A DNA stretch of 64,000 nt from CAMCYM01 sp964405405 (GTDB lineage Bacteria > Bacteroidota > Bacteroidia > Flavobacteriales_D > Sanyastnellaceae), in the NCBI GenBank assembly GCA_964405405.1, contig CAYONT010000001.1, positions 92,887-156,886 on the forward strand, in the 5' to 3' direction. The notes beneath the pieces are model-generated. The model did no database searches. It was not told the origin of the DNA and saw only the letters and a list, made by a program, of their open reading frames with translations. Of the stretch, positions 7,394-15,788 are shown piece by piece (position 1 is the stretch's first letter; every line of letters starts with the position of its first letter). The position numbers and the translations under genes were made by a program.

Positions 7394-8269
7394 TTAGCGG
7401 GAACCGTACCGCTTGCGCATCTTGGGGTCGAAGAGGTCCCGGCCGGGTTGCTTGGGGTCGGGTGGGCCGCTGCAGTCGATTTCGGGGCGGGCGCGCTGCC
7501 GGTCCCATTGGAGCAGGAGGCCCCAGGGTCGGTACCCTTGTTGCAGGAGGTCAACGCGTCCGCCGCCGGCGCGGGAGGCGGGGGACAGTTGGAGCAGATC
7601 CGCCTCGAGGGTGAGACGGAGGAAACCACCCTTGGGCAGGGCGTAGCCGATGCCTGCGGCAGCCTCCAGCGCGAGGCGCAGCGGGGGACCGGGTTCGGGG
7701 TGCCCGAAGAGCGAATCCGGCCCGGCGGGGGATTCCTCGCGGAGCCACCAGCCGTCCGCTCCCACCCCCAGCATGCCGTCCAGGAAAAAATCCCGTCCCA
7801 GCGGGATCGAACGCAGTCCCTGCAGCCCCGCTGAGACCACCAGATGCTGCGCATCCCCCGTGAGGACCACCGGTTCTGCGCCCGGTGGCATGCCCTGCAG
7901 CACCCCCTCAAACCGCTCCGTTGCCCGCCGGTATCCCACCCCTGCCCGGACCTGCCATCGGTCGATGAGCACCGGGGTGGGCAGGGCGTGCCAGCGCGCC
8001 ACCGTGCCACCCACCCCCAGCGGTCCTGCCATCCCCCAGTCGCCACGGTGCAACGTATCGCCATTCCGCACCCATTGCCCTTCGCGCTGCGCAGGTTCCG
8101 GATGCAATGCCAGCAGTCCTGCCCCGAAACCCCAGCCCGTTGGGGCCCAAACCTGCTCGCTGCTGCTGTAGAGGGGCTGGGTTTGGCCTGTCACCCCACC
8201 CAACACGAGCAGCCCAGCCACCAACGAACCCCAGCGGACCCAACCCGGGCGCACCGTTTTCTTCCGCAT
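7394..8269 (-). CDS. Exported outer-membrane beta-barrel-type protein, unknown function
   Basis: A 291-residue protein with an export signal (charged MRKKTVRPGW, hydrophobic 16-25, cleavage near TGQTQ). The rest alternates glycine-, aromatic- and hydrophobic-rich strands (for example WGFGAGLLAL, FFLDGMLGVGADGWW, LEAAAGIGYALP), typical of small outer-membrane barrels, and ends in a basic tail KMRKRYGSR. I do not recognise a family. It starts 3 nt after the kynurenine monooxygenase stop, so it is probably co-transcribed, but a metabolic link is not evident. The assembly gap lies 22 nt beyond its stop. Confidence 0.65.
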   Translation of the reverse strand: MRKKTVRPGWVRWGSLVAGLLVLGGVTGQTQPLYSSSEQVWAPTGWGFGAGLLALHPEPAQREGQWVRNGDTLHRGDWGMAGPLGVGGTVARWHALPTPVLIDRWQVRAGVGYRRATERFEGVLQGMPPGAEPVVLTGDAQHLVVSAGLQGLRSIPLGRDFFLDGMLGVGADGWWLREESPAGPDSLFGHPEPGPPLRLALEAAAGIGYALPKGGFLRLTLEADLLQLSPASRAGGGRVDLLQQGYRPWGLLLQWDRQRARPEIDCSGPPDPKQPGRDLFDPKMRKRYGSR

Positions 8270-8272
8270 GCC

Positions 8273-9685
8273 TCAGGCGATGTGCTCAGTCCGTCGGGCC
8301 CGCAACAATGCCATGGCCGCATCGGTCACCTCGGGATTTTGCCAAACCGTCCCAATGTCCGGCCTGTCCATCACCTCCGCCATGATGGCATCCTGCCGTT
8401 TCCCGGCAGCCAGGGCCTCGTGGTAGGGCGTGTGGCTGAAGGTGACCTGCGTGTAGAGCGGCACCCATTCCCCGGGATGTCGCGTGGCCAGCAGCGATTC
8501 GATTCGCTTTTGAAGCAGGAAGCGGGCGTCACCGGTCCGGTCCCGCATCTCCACGTAATTGCGCAAGGCCAAATCCAAAATGGCATCGCCCGCCGGCTTC
8601 CGCAACGCTGTGTACTGTTCTAACAACCCGCCCCAATCGGGCGATTTGCCGGCCTCGTCTATCAACTGCGACAGCACCGTGCAGTCCTCGAATCCGCAGT
8701 TCATGCCTTGGCCGTAGAAGGGGACAATGGCGTGGGCTGCGTCGCCCATGAGCACCACCCGGTCCCCCCGGTGCCATGGATGGCACTGGACCATGACCAG
8801 CGATGAAGTCGGATGGCGCGCCCACTCGCTCTCGAAATCGGGGAAGTGCGGCAATACATCGGGGAACTGCTCGGCAAAAAACCGATGGGCCGCAGCAGGG
8901 TCCTGGAGGGCATCCAGGCCTTGGGCCCCCGCGAACGGGGCAAACAGGGTGCAGGTGAAGGTGCCATCGGGATTGGGGAGGGCCATGAGCATGAAACCGC
9001 CCCGCGGCCAAATGTGCAGCGCATCCGCCCGCATCCGGAACCCACCGTCTTCAGCGGGTGACATCTCCAACTCCCGGTAACCGTGCTCGAGGTACTGCTG
9101 CGAAAAATCGAAGCGGTCGGTGCGCTGCATCCGCTCCCGGACGGCGCTGAAGGCTCCGTCCGTGCCGAATACCCGATCGAAGGCCCCCTCCACCCGGTCG
9201 CCCCCCGGTTCGCGGAATGTCACCTGGGCTCCGTTGGCATCCCACTTCAACCCGTCACACGCATGCCCGAAGTGCACCTTCACCCCGCCTTGGGCCTCCG
9301 CGGCCTCCACCAAGAGGCGGTTGAGTCGTGCTCGGCTCACAGAGTAGATGCACTGCGGATCTCCCCAGCGTCCGGGTGCCCCTGGCAATCCGTAGGGTTG
9401 AAACGTTTCCACCCCCTCGATGCTGTGCATGAGCCGCCCCACGATGGGCAGGGCGATTTCTCGAACCTGTTCCGCCATCCCTGCCCGCTCCAGTGCCCGC
9501 CAACCCCGCTCGCTCAAGGCGAGGTTGATGCTGCGCCCTCCCGGTACCGCCCCCTTCCTCGGGTCGGGTCTGCGCTCAAAGACTTCGACCACGTGCCCCC
9601 GCTGGGCCAACATCAGCGCCCAAAGACTCCCGACGAGCCCGGCACCCACCACGGCCATTCTTTCCGATTGCGTTCCTGCTTCCAT
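8273..9685 (-). CDS. kmo: Kynurenine 3-monooxygenase
   Basis: A 470-residue FAD-dependent monooxygenase that hydroxylates L-kynurenine to 3-hydroxykynurenine using NADPH and O2, the step towards quinolinate and NAD or towards tryptophan degradation. Visible motifs are the dinucleotide fold VVGAGLVGS (12-20), RSINLALSERG, the DG motif GTDGAF, and GDAAHAIVPFYGQGMN, the kynurenine-monooxygenase form of the second FAD motif. The ATG at 9685 is chosen over a TTG eight codons upstream because a TATCTTCG box lies 5 nt before it. No other kynurenine-pathway gene is in the window. Confidence 0.92.
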   Translation of the reverse strand: MEAGTQSERMAVVGAGLVGSLWALMLAQRGHVVEVFERRPDPRKGAVPGGRSINLALSERGWRALERAGMAEQVREIALPIVGRLMHSIEGVETFQPYGLPGAPGRWGDPQCIYSVSRARLNRLLVEAAEAQGGVKVHFGHACDGLKWDANGAQVTFREPGGDRVEGAFDRVFGTDGAFSAVRERMQRTDRFDFSQQYLEHGYRELEMSPAEDGGFRMRADALHIWPRGGFMLMALPNPDGTFTCTLFAPFAGAQGLDALQDPAAAHRFFAEQFPDVLPHFPDFESEWARHPTSSLVMVQCHPWHRGDRVVLMGDAAHAIVPFYGQGMNCGFEDCTVLSQLIDEAGKSPDWGGLLEQYTALRKPAGDAILDLALRNYVEMRDRTGDARFLLQKRIESLLATRHPGEWVPLYTQVTFSHTPYHEALAAGKRQDAIMAEVMDRPDIGTVWQNPEVTDAAMALLRARRTEHIA

Positions 9686-9690
9686 GGCCC

Positions 9691-9698
9691 CGAAGATA
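9691..9698 (-). promoter_or_regulatory. -7-like box TATCTTCG of kmo
   Basis: TTCG variant, followed by GGGCC and the ATG at 9685. It lies in the 20-nt gap after the cystathionine enzyme gene. Confidence 0.5.
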
Positions 9699-9705
9699 GG
9701 CAGCC

Positions 9706-10875
9706 TCAATCCCGCAAGCCCTGGAATGCCTGCTCCAGGTCGGCAACCAGGTCCTCGGCTTCTTCCACCCCGACCGAAAGCCGAATGAACCCATCGGAAA
9801 TCCCCAACTCCAGCCGGATCGCTGCCGGTACGCTGGCATGCGTCATCGCTGCAGGGTGCTCGATGAGCGACTCCACCCCTCCCAACGATTCTGCGAGGGC
9901 AAAGATGTGCGTCGAGGCGACGAACTTTCGGGCCTGCTCCAAATCTTGGCTCGCCAGCTCGAATGCGACCATGGCCCCGAAGTCATCCATTTGGCTTGCA
10001 GCAATGGCGTGACCCGGATGGTCTTCAAAACCAGGCCAATAGACCTTTCCCACCTGCGGATGTTCGCGCAGGAAATGGGCGATGCGCCGCGCGTTTGCAC
10101 AAGCCCGTTCCACCCGGAGGTGCAAGGTCTTGAGCCCGCGCAGCACCAGGAAGGAATCGAAGGGCTGGGCGATGGCGCCGCAGTTGTTTTGGATGGTGCG
10201 GAGCTGGCTGTCGATCTCGGCATCCCGGGTGATGAGCGCGCCCATGACCACGTCGCTGTGACCGCCCAGGTATTTCGTGACGCTGTGCATCACGATGTCC
10301 GCACCCAACTCCAGTGGGCGCTGCAGCATGGGGGACGCGAAGGTGTTGTCTACGGCGAGCCAGATGCCGCGGGCACGCGCAATCGCTGCTACCGCTGCAA
10401 TGTCGGTGATTTGGAGCATCGGATTGGTCGGCGTCTCCAGCCAAATCAGGCGGGTCCGATCGTTCACGGCGGCTTCCACCTGTGCGGGATCTTGGGTGTC
10501 CACGAAATGGAAGACGATGCCCATCGGCGCGGTGTTGACCCGGAAGAGCCGGGCCGTTCCGCCATATAGATCTTGACCCGCAATCACCTCGTCACCCGGC
10601 CGCAGCGTCTTCAGGACGGTGTCGATGGCCGCCAGCCCTGAGGCAAACGCCAGCCCAAACTTCCCGTTCTCCAATTCCGCCAAGGCCGCTTCCAACACCG
10701 CCCGCGTGGGGTTGTGGCTGCGGCTGTACTCCCAGCCCTTGTGCACTCCCACCGCTTCCTGAACATACGTGGAAGTCTGGAAGATGGGCGTCATGATGGC
10801 CCCCGTGGAGGGGTCGGGCGTGACTCCGGCATGCACGGCGAGCGTGCCCTTGCCTGGGCGATGGTTGGTTTTCAT
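9706..10875 (-). CDS. Cystathionine gamma-synthase/lyase family PLP enzyme
   Basis: A 389-residue Cys/Met-metabolism PLP enzyme. It shows SRSHNPTR (51-58), the ASG segment, ETPTNP (147-152), VDNTFASP (175-182) and SVTKYLGGHSD with PLP lysine K201. Enzymes of this type make cystathionine from an activated homoserine plus cysteine (MetB) or cleave it (MetC/gamma-lyase); residues visible here do not settle which. The ATG at 10875 is preceded 6 nt upstream by TAAATTTG. The same frame stays open far upstream, but that part is an antisense-phase shadow of the flippase gene. Confidence 0.9.
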   Translation of the reverse strand: MKTNHRPGKGTLAVHAGVTPDPSTGAIMTPIFQTSTYVQEAVGVHKGWEYSRSHNPTRAVLEAALAELENGKFGLAFASGLAAIDTVLKTLRPGDEVIAGQDLYGGTARLFRVNTAPMGIVFHFVDTQDPAQVEAAVNDRTRLIWLETPTNPMLQITDIAAVAAIARARGIWLAVDNTFASPMLQRPLELGADIVMHSVTKYLGGHSDVVMGALITRDAEIDSQLRTIQNNCGAIAQPFDSFLVLRGLKTLHLRVERACANARRIAHFLREHPQVGKVYWPGFEDHPGHAIAASQMDDFGAMVAFELASQDLEQARKFVASTHIFALAESLGGVESLIEHPAAMTHASVPAAIRLELGISDGFIRLSVGVEEAEDLVADLEQAFQGLRD

Positions 10876-10881
10876 GAAGGC

Positions 10882-10889
10882 CAAATTTA
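10882..10889 (-). promoter_or_regulatory. -7 box TAAATTTG of the cystathionine enzyme gene
   Basis: Exact TAnnTTTG match 6 nt before the ATG at 10875. It overlaps a copy of the dispersed AGGCCAAAY nonamer (10878-10886) and the last codons of the upstream flippase gene. Confidence 0.6.
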
Positions 10890-12152
10890 CACCGCGGCTT
10901 CCTTCGGTCCACGGTGCCGCTTCCGGCGCCCTGCGCCCCGCGCAGTCCGCCCCAGCCAACCAGGCAATACCAGCGCCCCAGCGAAGAGGTACGGGAAGTA
11001 GGTGACGCCCCGCCAGATGACGGCGACCAGCGCGAGGTAGCCCAATCCCGTGAGGTCTCCGATGAAGGCGGGCAGCAGGATTTCGGCGATGCCGGTCGAC
11101 CCCGGTGTGGGGCTGATGAGCAGAATCACCCACATCACCAACTGACGCGCCAGGACCGCGGCATGGGGCACGGTGTTGTAAAAAAAGAGAAGAACGAAGT
11201 TGAGTGTGAGAAACCGTGCAATCCAGGCGAGGCTGGTGGCTCCGAAGGCACTGGCCCAAAAACGCCATCCACTCCGGCGAAACGCCTGCGACGCGGTGAC
11301 CAAATCGGCCGACCACCGAACGGCCGCTCCCTGCCAGCGCCGCAACCCGGGCAATCGAAACAGTTTGAGCACGGCATTCCCGATGCCGACGGGTGCCACC
11401 AGCACCCCGAGCAAAATGAGGGTGGTCAGCACCACGATGACGGCCAGTCCCACCCCAAACAGCACAGGCAGGGAGGCCGACCCCCAACCCGGTAAGGTGG
11501 TCTCCGTGGGAAAAAACGCGCCGCCGGACGCCAGCACGCCGATGGCCACCAGCGGCACCGCCAAGATGTAAAACAGCTCGTCCATCAACGCCGTGACGAA
11601 GACGGTCGCGGCGCTTCGACCCACCGGCATCCCCTCCCGATTGAGAATCAGGATGGCCACCGCGCTCCCCCCCACCACGCTCGGCGTCAAGGCCGAAGCA
11701 AACTCCCACAGGACGATGCTGTCGAAGCACTGCCGCCAACGCATCGACCCCAGCGACAGAATCCGCAGTCGCAGCATGTACGCCGCGTCGCGCAGCAGGA
11801 CCAACAGCACGACCCCGACCAAGGCCCAGCTCGCCCGTGGGGTCCAAACAAAGGCCCCCAACAGCTCCTTCGTTGTGGAGGTCTCCCCCGTCGCTGGGTC
11901 GGTGATGGTTTGGCCCAACTGCTGTGAAAAAAGCCACAAGGCGGCCCCCAAACCCAACAGAACCGGGATGGCCATCCGGCGCGCGGACAGGGCCCGGCCG
12001 ATGCGTTGGGCGGTCTCGGCGCTCCGTTGGGCCGCCCGGTACCATGGGGCGTGGTGCTTCGCTGGGACGGGCCGGTTCTTCCGGGGGATGGCCAGCCGCA
12101 CTGGGTTCCGGAGCGGCCTGAGCCAAAGTCGGTTTTTGTTGAACCAGGCCAT
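10887..12152 (-). CDS. Flippase-like integral membrane protein (LPG-synthase TM / UPF0104 type)
   Basis: A 421-residue polytopic protein with a basic N-terminal region (about 1-58) and six to eight hydrophobic segments. The family hallmarks are EFASALTPSVVGG, a substrate-path motif in lysylphosphatidylglycerol-synthetase membrane domains and AglD-like proteins, and PTPGSTGIAE near the end. There is no C-terminal aminoacyl-transferase domain, so it is more likely a lipid or lipid-linked-sugar translocase than an MprF enzyme. A second member of the family is at 14242-15261. The ATG at 12152 follows TAACTTCG by 5 nt. It ends in a basic tail. Confidence 0.85.
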   Translation of the reverse strand: MAWFNKNRLWLRPLRNPVRLAIPRKNRPVPAKHHAPWYRAAQRSAETAQRIGRALSARRMAIPVLLGLGAALWLFSQQLGQTITDPATGETSTTKELLGAFVWTPRASWALVGVVLLVLLRDAAYMLRLRILSLGSMRWRQCFDSIVLWEFASALTPSVVGGSAVAILILNREGMPVGRSAATVFVTALMDELFYILAVPLVAIGVLASGGAFFPTETTLPGWGSASLPVLFGVGLAVIVVLTTLILLGVLVAPVGIGNAVLKLFRLPGLRRWQGAAVRWSADLVTASQAFRRSGWRFWASAFGATSLAWIARFLTLNFVLLFFYNTVPHAAVLARQLVMWVILLISPTPGSTGIAEILLPAFIGDLTGLGYLALVAVIWRGVTYFPYLFAGALVLPGWLGRTARGAGRRKRHRGPKEAAV

Positions 12153-12157
12153 CGGCC

Positions 12158-12165
12158 CGAAGTTA
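12158..12165 (-). promoter_or_regulatory. -7-like box TAACTTCG of the flippase-like gene
   Basis: TTCG variant ending 5 nt before the ATG at 12152, in the 45-nt gap after the radical SAM gene. Confidence 0.5.
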
Positions 12166-12197
12166 GGGGGAGTTGCCGGATTTCGGCAGGGTTCCGG

Positions 12198-13235
12198 TCA
12201 GCCGGCGTAAACCTGCGTGCCTTCGGTGCAGTTGCGGCACATGTCGATGGCGCTGCGCTGGGCGAAGATCTGCGATCGAAAGGCCGCGTACGCCGCGCCA
12301 TGCCAAACCTCCCGAAACGTCTTCTCCCCCGGAGCGAAGGTTCCCAGGGCATGGTGCGCATCTTTGTCGAAACAGCACGGGACGATGCGCCCGTCCCAGG
12401 TGAGCACGCAGCCCTGCCACATCCGCCAGCAGTGGTCTGCGAGGGGGTTCCGGAGCCGCCAGATGCCGTCATCGCCGCGGTCGTACCGCCGGAGTTCGGG
12501 GCGCTGGGTCAGCAAGGGATGGCCGTCGCGCGGGTCGTCGAGCTGGGCGGTCTTGATGACGCATTCCCGCACGCCCAAGGAACGGGCCAACCGGAGGAGT
12601 TCGGGAATCTCCTGTTCGTTGGGGCCTACGGCCAGGACTTGCCAAACCAAGTGCGGTCCTTTCCTGCCCCGCGCGGCCGCCAGCACGTTGCGGGTGCCTT
12701 CGATGACGCGCTCGATTTGGCCTCCCACCCGGTACTGCTGGTAGGTTTGCTGCGTCGCGCCGTCGATGGAAACGATGAGCCGGTTGAGTCCGGATTCCAC
12801 AATGGCCTCGGCTTGCGCCGGTTTGAGGTAGTGGCCATTGGTCGAGGTTGAGGTGTAGATGCCGTGACGCCGAAAGGTGCGCACGAGGTCGTTCATCTGG
12901 GGATGGAGGTAGGGCTCGCCCTGGAAATAGAGGTTGCCGTAGAGCAGCCAAGGTCCCAACTCCTCGAGCAAGGCTTCGAGCATCGGAGGCTGGAGCATGC
13001 CGGTGGGCCGGGTGAAGGACCGGAGCCCGGAAGGGCATTCGGGACACCGCAGGTTGCAAGAGGTGGTGGGTTCCACGCTGAGGCTCATGGGCATGGCCCG
13101 CATGGGTACCGCCCGCCCGGAGCGCTTGGACTGCTGGAAGTCCCGGAGGAGGCGCCACGCGTTGGCGAGCCGCTGTCCGTTCAACGGAGCCAGTCGGTTC
13201 CAGCGGTCGGGCAGGAGGTCGATGGGGCGGTTCAT
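12198..13235 (-). CDS. Radical SAM/SPASM-domain protein
   Basis: A 345-residue radical S-adenosylmethionine enzyme. The [4Fe-4S] motif is C60xxxC64xxC67 (CNLRCPEC) in the SVEPTTSCNLRC context. The YFQGEP, STSTNG and VSIDGA segments of the partial TIM barrel follow. A C-terminal SPASM region supplies more cysteines (DHCWRMWQGC, PCCFDKD, CRNC), so one or two auxiliary clusters are expected. SPASM proteins modify peptides, sugars or cofactors; the substrate is unknown. No small precursor peptide is apparent beside it. Its TAACTTTG box is 14 nt upstream, and the divergent DUF3109 gene starts only 40 nt away. Confidence 0.88.
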   Translation of the reverse strand: MNRPIDLLPDRWNRLAPLNGQRLANAWRLLRDFQQSKRSGRAVPMRAMPMSLSVEPTTSCNLRCPECPSGLRSFTRPTGMLQPPMLEALLEELGPWLLYGNLYFQGEPYLHPQMNDLVRTFRRHGIYTSTSTNGHYLKPAQAEAIVESGLNRLIVSIDGATQQTYQQYRVGGQIERVIEGTRNVLAAARGRKGPHLVWQVLAVGPNEQEIPELLRLARSLGVRECVIKTAQLDDPRDGHPLLTQRPELRRYDRGDDGIWRLRNPLADHCWRMWQGCVLTWDGRIVPCCFDKDAHHALGTFAPGEKTFREVWHGAAYAAFRSQIFAQRSAIDMCRNCTEGTQVYAG

Positions 13236-13249
13236 GGGGGGGAACCATT

Positions 13250-13257
13250 CAAAGTTA
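13250..13257 (-). promoter_or_regulatory. -7 box TAACTTTG of the radical SAM gene
   Basis: Exact TAnnTTTG match, leaving 14 nt to the ATG at 13235. It lies 5 nt from the opposite-facing box at 13263-13270. Confidence 0.65.
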
Positions 13258-13262
13258 GGGCG

Positions 13263-13270
13263 TACCTTCG
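13263..13270 (+). promoter_or_regulatory. -7-like box TACCTTCG of the DUF3109 gene
   Basis: TTCG variant followed by CTTT and the ATG at 13275. Confidence 0.55.
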
Positions 13271-13274
13271 CTTT

Positions 13275-13862
13275 ATGATTGTGCTGGGAAATACGTTGTT
13301 GTCAGAGGATTTGTTTGATCAGATGTTCGCATGCGACCTCGCTCGCTGCAAAGGGGCATGTTGCGTGGAGGGGGACAGTGGTGCGCCGCTGGAGGAGGAG
13401 GAACTGGCGGTTCTAGACCGCATTTTTGAGTCGGTGAAGCCGTATCTGCGTCCCGAGGGGGTTGCGGCCATTGAAGCCCAAGGGCGTTACGTCCGGGACG
13501 AAGACGGAGAATGGGTTACGCCGCTGGTCGAAGGCAGGGAATGCGCGTACACCACGTTCGATGCCGATGGAACCGCAAAATGTGGCCTGGAACAGGCCCA
13601 CCGCGCAGGGGTGACCGATTGGGCGAAGCCCATCTCCTGCCACTTGTACCCCATTCGGGTCAAGACCCTGGGGGAGCACGAGGCCCTGAACTACCACCGT
13701 TGGCCCATCTGTGACGGAGCCCGTACCTGTGGTCTGGCGGCCCAAGTGTCCGTGCTGGAGTTTTGCAAGTCGTCCCTGGTCCGGAAATTCGGGGAGGCCT
13801 GGTACCAAACGGCCCTAGAGGCTCGAGCGGTCTGGATGCAGGAGTTTGGGGGTGGGAAGTGA
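13275..13862 (+). CDS. DUF3109 family cysteine-rich protein
   Basis: A 195-residue soluble protein of a family common in Bacteroidota. Cysteines resemble a metal-binding CxxxCxxCC-type arrangement: C19 and C24/CC near the N terminus (ACDLARCKGACC), then GREC, KCGL, ISCHLYP and ICDGARTC, ending with EFCKSS. HLYPIR and YHRWPIC are typical of the family. A bound iron-sulfur cluster or zinc is likely but unproven, and no reaction is known to me. The ATG at 13275 is chosen because it follows the -7-like box and begins the conserved region; the open frame extends further upstream only as an antisense shadow. Confidence 0.85.
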   Translation: MIVLGNTLLSEDLFDQMFACDLARCKGACCVEGDSGAPLEEEELAVLDRIFESVKPYLRPEGVAAIEAQGRYVRDEDGEWVTPLVEGRECAYTTFDADGTAKCGLEQAHRAGVTDWAKPISCHLYPIRVKTLGEHEALNYHRWPICDGARTCGLAAQVSVLEFCKSSLVRKFGEAWYQTALEARAVWMQEFGGGK

Positions 13863-13876
13863 AATGGAGTTTGGCC

Positions 13877-13884
13877 TACTTTTG
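13877..13884 (+). promoter_or_regulatory. -7 box TACTTTTG of panD
   Basis: Exact TAnnTTTG match followed by CAGC and the ATG at 13889. A copy of the dispersed nonamer (13869-13877, reverse orientation) touches its 5' end. Confidence 0.7.
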
Positions 13885-13888
13885 CAGC

Positions 13889-14245
13889 ATGTTATTGACT
13901 TTGATGCGGGCCAAACTTCACCGACTGACGGTGACGCAAGCGGACCTAAACTACATTGGCAGCATCACCTTGGATGCGGCGCTGGTCGAAGCAGCGGGCC
14001 TCCATGAGGGCGAAAAGGTTCAGATTGTCAACATCAACAACGGAGAGAGACTGGAGACGTATGTCATTGTAGGAGAGCGTAATAGTGGCGCGGTTTGCCT
14101 CAATGGTCCTGCGGCACGTCGGGTGCAGGTGGGTGACATCATCATTGTCATCGCTTATGGTTTGTTTTCAGAGGCCGAGGCAGTTGCTTTCCGGCCGCGC
14201 TTGGTGTTCCCCGATACGGCCACGAACCGCTTGATTGCCGGATGA
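13889..14245 (+). CDS. panD: Aspartate 1-decarboxylase (pyruvoyl enzyme)
   Basis: A 118-residue proenzyme that makes beta-alanine from aspartate for pantothenate and CoA. Self-cleavage to form the pyruvoyl group is expected between G24 and S25 in YIGSIT. The family motifs AKLHRLTVTQADLNY, NINNGERLETY, and CLNGPAARRVQVGD are all present. With the first ATG the cleavage site falls exactly at the canonical residues 24/25, supporting that start over the ATG five codons later. It overlaps the next gene by 4 nt (ATGA). CoA synthesis also needs coaX at 60370-61173. Confidence 0.95.
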   Translation: MLLTLMRAKLHRLTVTQADLNYIGSITLDAALVEAAGLHEGEKVQIVNINNGERLETYVIVGERNSGAVCLNGPAARRVQVGDIIIVIAYGLFSEAEAVAFRPRLVFPDTATNRLIAG

Positions 14246-15261
14246 TTTCAGGTGCCCGGGTGCGCAAGGTGTCCTTGTATGTCCTGTTCTTGTTGCTGGG
14301 TCTTGGGCTGTTTGCTTGGGCACTCTCCCGGGGCGGTCGCTCGTTGGAAGAGCTTTGGGGCGATCTTCTGGCGGTGCCGATGGGGGGCTTGTTGCTCTCG
14401 ATGGTGATGGGCTACCTGGCCATGGTTTCCCGTGGCATGCGTTGGCGGCTCATGCTCGAACCCCTGGGCTATCAAACCCAGCGTTGGCACAGCATCCATG
14501 CGGTAACGTTTGCCTACTTGGCGAATACCTTTGTTCCCCGTTCTGGTGAGCTGGCACGGTGCGCGGCTTTGAACCAAACAGACCAAATCCCGGTGAACGT
14601 GCTGTTCGGAACGGTGGTGAGTGAACGGGTCATTGATCTGTTTGTGTTGGCTTTGTTCTTGGGTGTGGCGATTTTGGGCAATTCTGCTGCTTTTGCGGTC
14701 TTGGCTGAGTCGATGGTGGTACCGGGCAGTTTGCCTTGGTTGCTGGCAGCTGGGGGCTTGGGGTCGGGGGCCTTGGTTCTGGGCTATTCCCTACGCCGCC
14801 GTTGGATGAGCCACCCGTTGTGGGCCCGGCTTGTCGGTTTTCTCGAAGGGGTCAAGGATGGGTTGCTCAGCGTGGGTCAGATGCGGCAGAAGTGGGCCTT
14901 TTTCGGTCACACGGCTTTCATTTGGGGCATGTACTACGGAATGGCGCAGGTCATCTTCACGGTGATGCCGCAAACGACGGGTTTGCATCCTGTGGAGGGA
15001 TTGTTCATCATGGTGGCTGGGGGCTTGGGCATGGTCCTGCCTGCTCCCGGGGGAATTGGAGCGTATCAATGGGCCATCATGTTGGCATTTAGTGCCTTGG
15101 GTCGAATGCAGGAAACGGGGTTCTTGGTTGCCAATGTCATGTGGATAAGCCAAACCCTAATGATGCTGGTCACGGGCATCGTGGCTTATTTCATGCTCGT
15201 CCGGTTCCGGCTTCGTTCGGCTGCCTTGCGGATGAATGGCGATGGAAAGCATGGATCCTGA
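14242..15261 (+). CDS. Flippase-like integral membrane protein (UPF0104/LPG-synthase TM type)
   Basis: A 339-residue protein with about eight transmembrane segments. Family motifs are SRGMRWRLMLEPLGY, AYLANTFVPRSGELAR, SERVIDLFVL and the late PAPGGIGAYQW. No catalytic transferase domain follows, so a lipid or glycolipid transport role is likelier than lipid modification. Its start overlaps the panD stop (ATGA), and its end overlaps rfaE2 by 26 nt, so the three are translated from one transcript. Association with a heptose-activating enzyme hints at lipopolysaccharide or glycan export, as inference only. Confidence 0.88.
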   Translation: MISGARVRKVSLYVLFLLLGLGLFAWALSRGGRSLEELWGDLLAVPMGGLLLSMVMGYLAMVSRGMRWRLMLEPLGYQTQRWHSIHAVTFAYLANTFVPRSGELARCAALNQTDQIPVNVLFGTVVSERVIDLFVLALFLGVAILGNSAAFAVLAESMVVPGSLPWLLAAGGLGSGALVLGYSLRRRWMSHPLWARLVGFLEGVKDGLLSVGQMRQKWAFFGHTAFIWGMYYGMAQVIFTVMPQTTGLHPVEGLFIMVAGGLGMVLPAPGGIGAYQWAIMLAFSALGRMQETGFLVANVMWISQTLMMLVTGIVAYFMLVRFRLRSAALRMNGDGKHGS

Positions 15262-15781
15262 AGTGCCTTTCGGCGCGCTGGATGCCGCCGGAGCTGTTTC
15301 GGTGGGCATTCAGCAGGCTGTAGCCGCCTGGCGGGCTGCGGGCGAGCGCATCGTATTCACAAATGGGGTCTTCGACTTGCTACACCGCGGTCATGTGGCT
15401 TATTTGCAGGCGGCTCGTAAGTTGGGAGACCGGCTCGTGGTCGGCTTGAACAGCGATGACAGTGTCCGCCGGCTAGGCAAGGGGTCAGATCGTCCGATTC
15501 ACGCGGAAGCGGATCGCGCCTTCGTTTTGGGGGGCTTGCGTTGTGTCGATGCAGTGGTTCTGTTCACGACGGATACGCCCCTGGCGCTGATTGAGATGCT
15601 CCAGCCCGACGTGCTGGTGAAGGGGGGCGACTACGAACCGCAAGTTTCGGATCCCTCCGATCGGCGCTACATGGTAGGAAGGGAGGCCGTTCTGGCCCGC
15701 GGGGGTCAGGTAGTGGCCATCCCTCTGGTGGAAGGACATTCGACCACAGGCATTGTTCAGAAACTTCGTTCCTCGGATTGA
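15236..15781 (+). CDS. rfaE2: D-glycero-beta-D-manno-heptose 1-phosphate adenylyltransferase
   Basis: A 181-residue stand-alone version of the C-terminal domain of HldE, which activates heptose-1-phosphate with ATP to ADP-heptose for lipopolysaccharide. The nucleotidyltransferase motif is FTNGVFDLLHRGHVAYL, with the HxGH-type RGHV. Further family motifs are VVGLNSDDSVRRLGKGSDRP, VLVKGGDY and VEGHSTTGIV. The first ATG overlaps the upstream gene by 26 nt; ATG codons three and six triplets later are alternatives. No kinase (rfaE1) domain is attached, and none is in the window. It converges on accC with 7 nt between stops. Confidence 0.92.
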   Translation: MAMESMDPEVPFGALDAAGAVSVGIQQAVAAWRAAGERIVFTNGVFDLLHRGHVAYLQAARKLGDRLVVGLNSDDSVRRLGKGSDRPIHAEADRAFVLGGLRCVDAVVLFTTDTPLALIEMLQPDVLVKGGDYEPQVSDPSDRRYMVGREAVLARGGQVVAIPLVEGHSTTGIVQKLRSSD

Positions 15782-15788
15782 GGGGGCA

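Noticed and set aside
5978..7834. A long plus-strand frame crossing the N gap
   Set aside because: It runs through 100 N and covers the SDR and barrel genes in antisense; only the epimerase (in another frame) is supported on that strand.
9706..12126. An 806-codon minus-strand frame that would fuse extra sequence to the cystathionine enzyme
   Set aside because: The upstream half is Arg/Gly/Pro-rich noise in a shifted phase of the flippase gene; the enzyme starts at its conserved N terminus with its own -7 box at 10882-10889.
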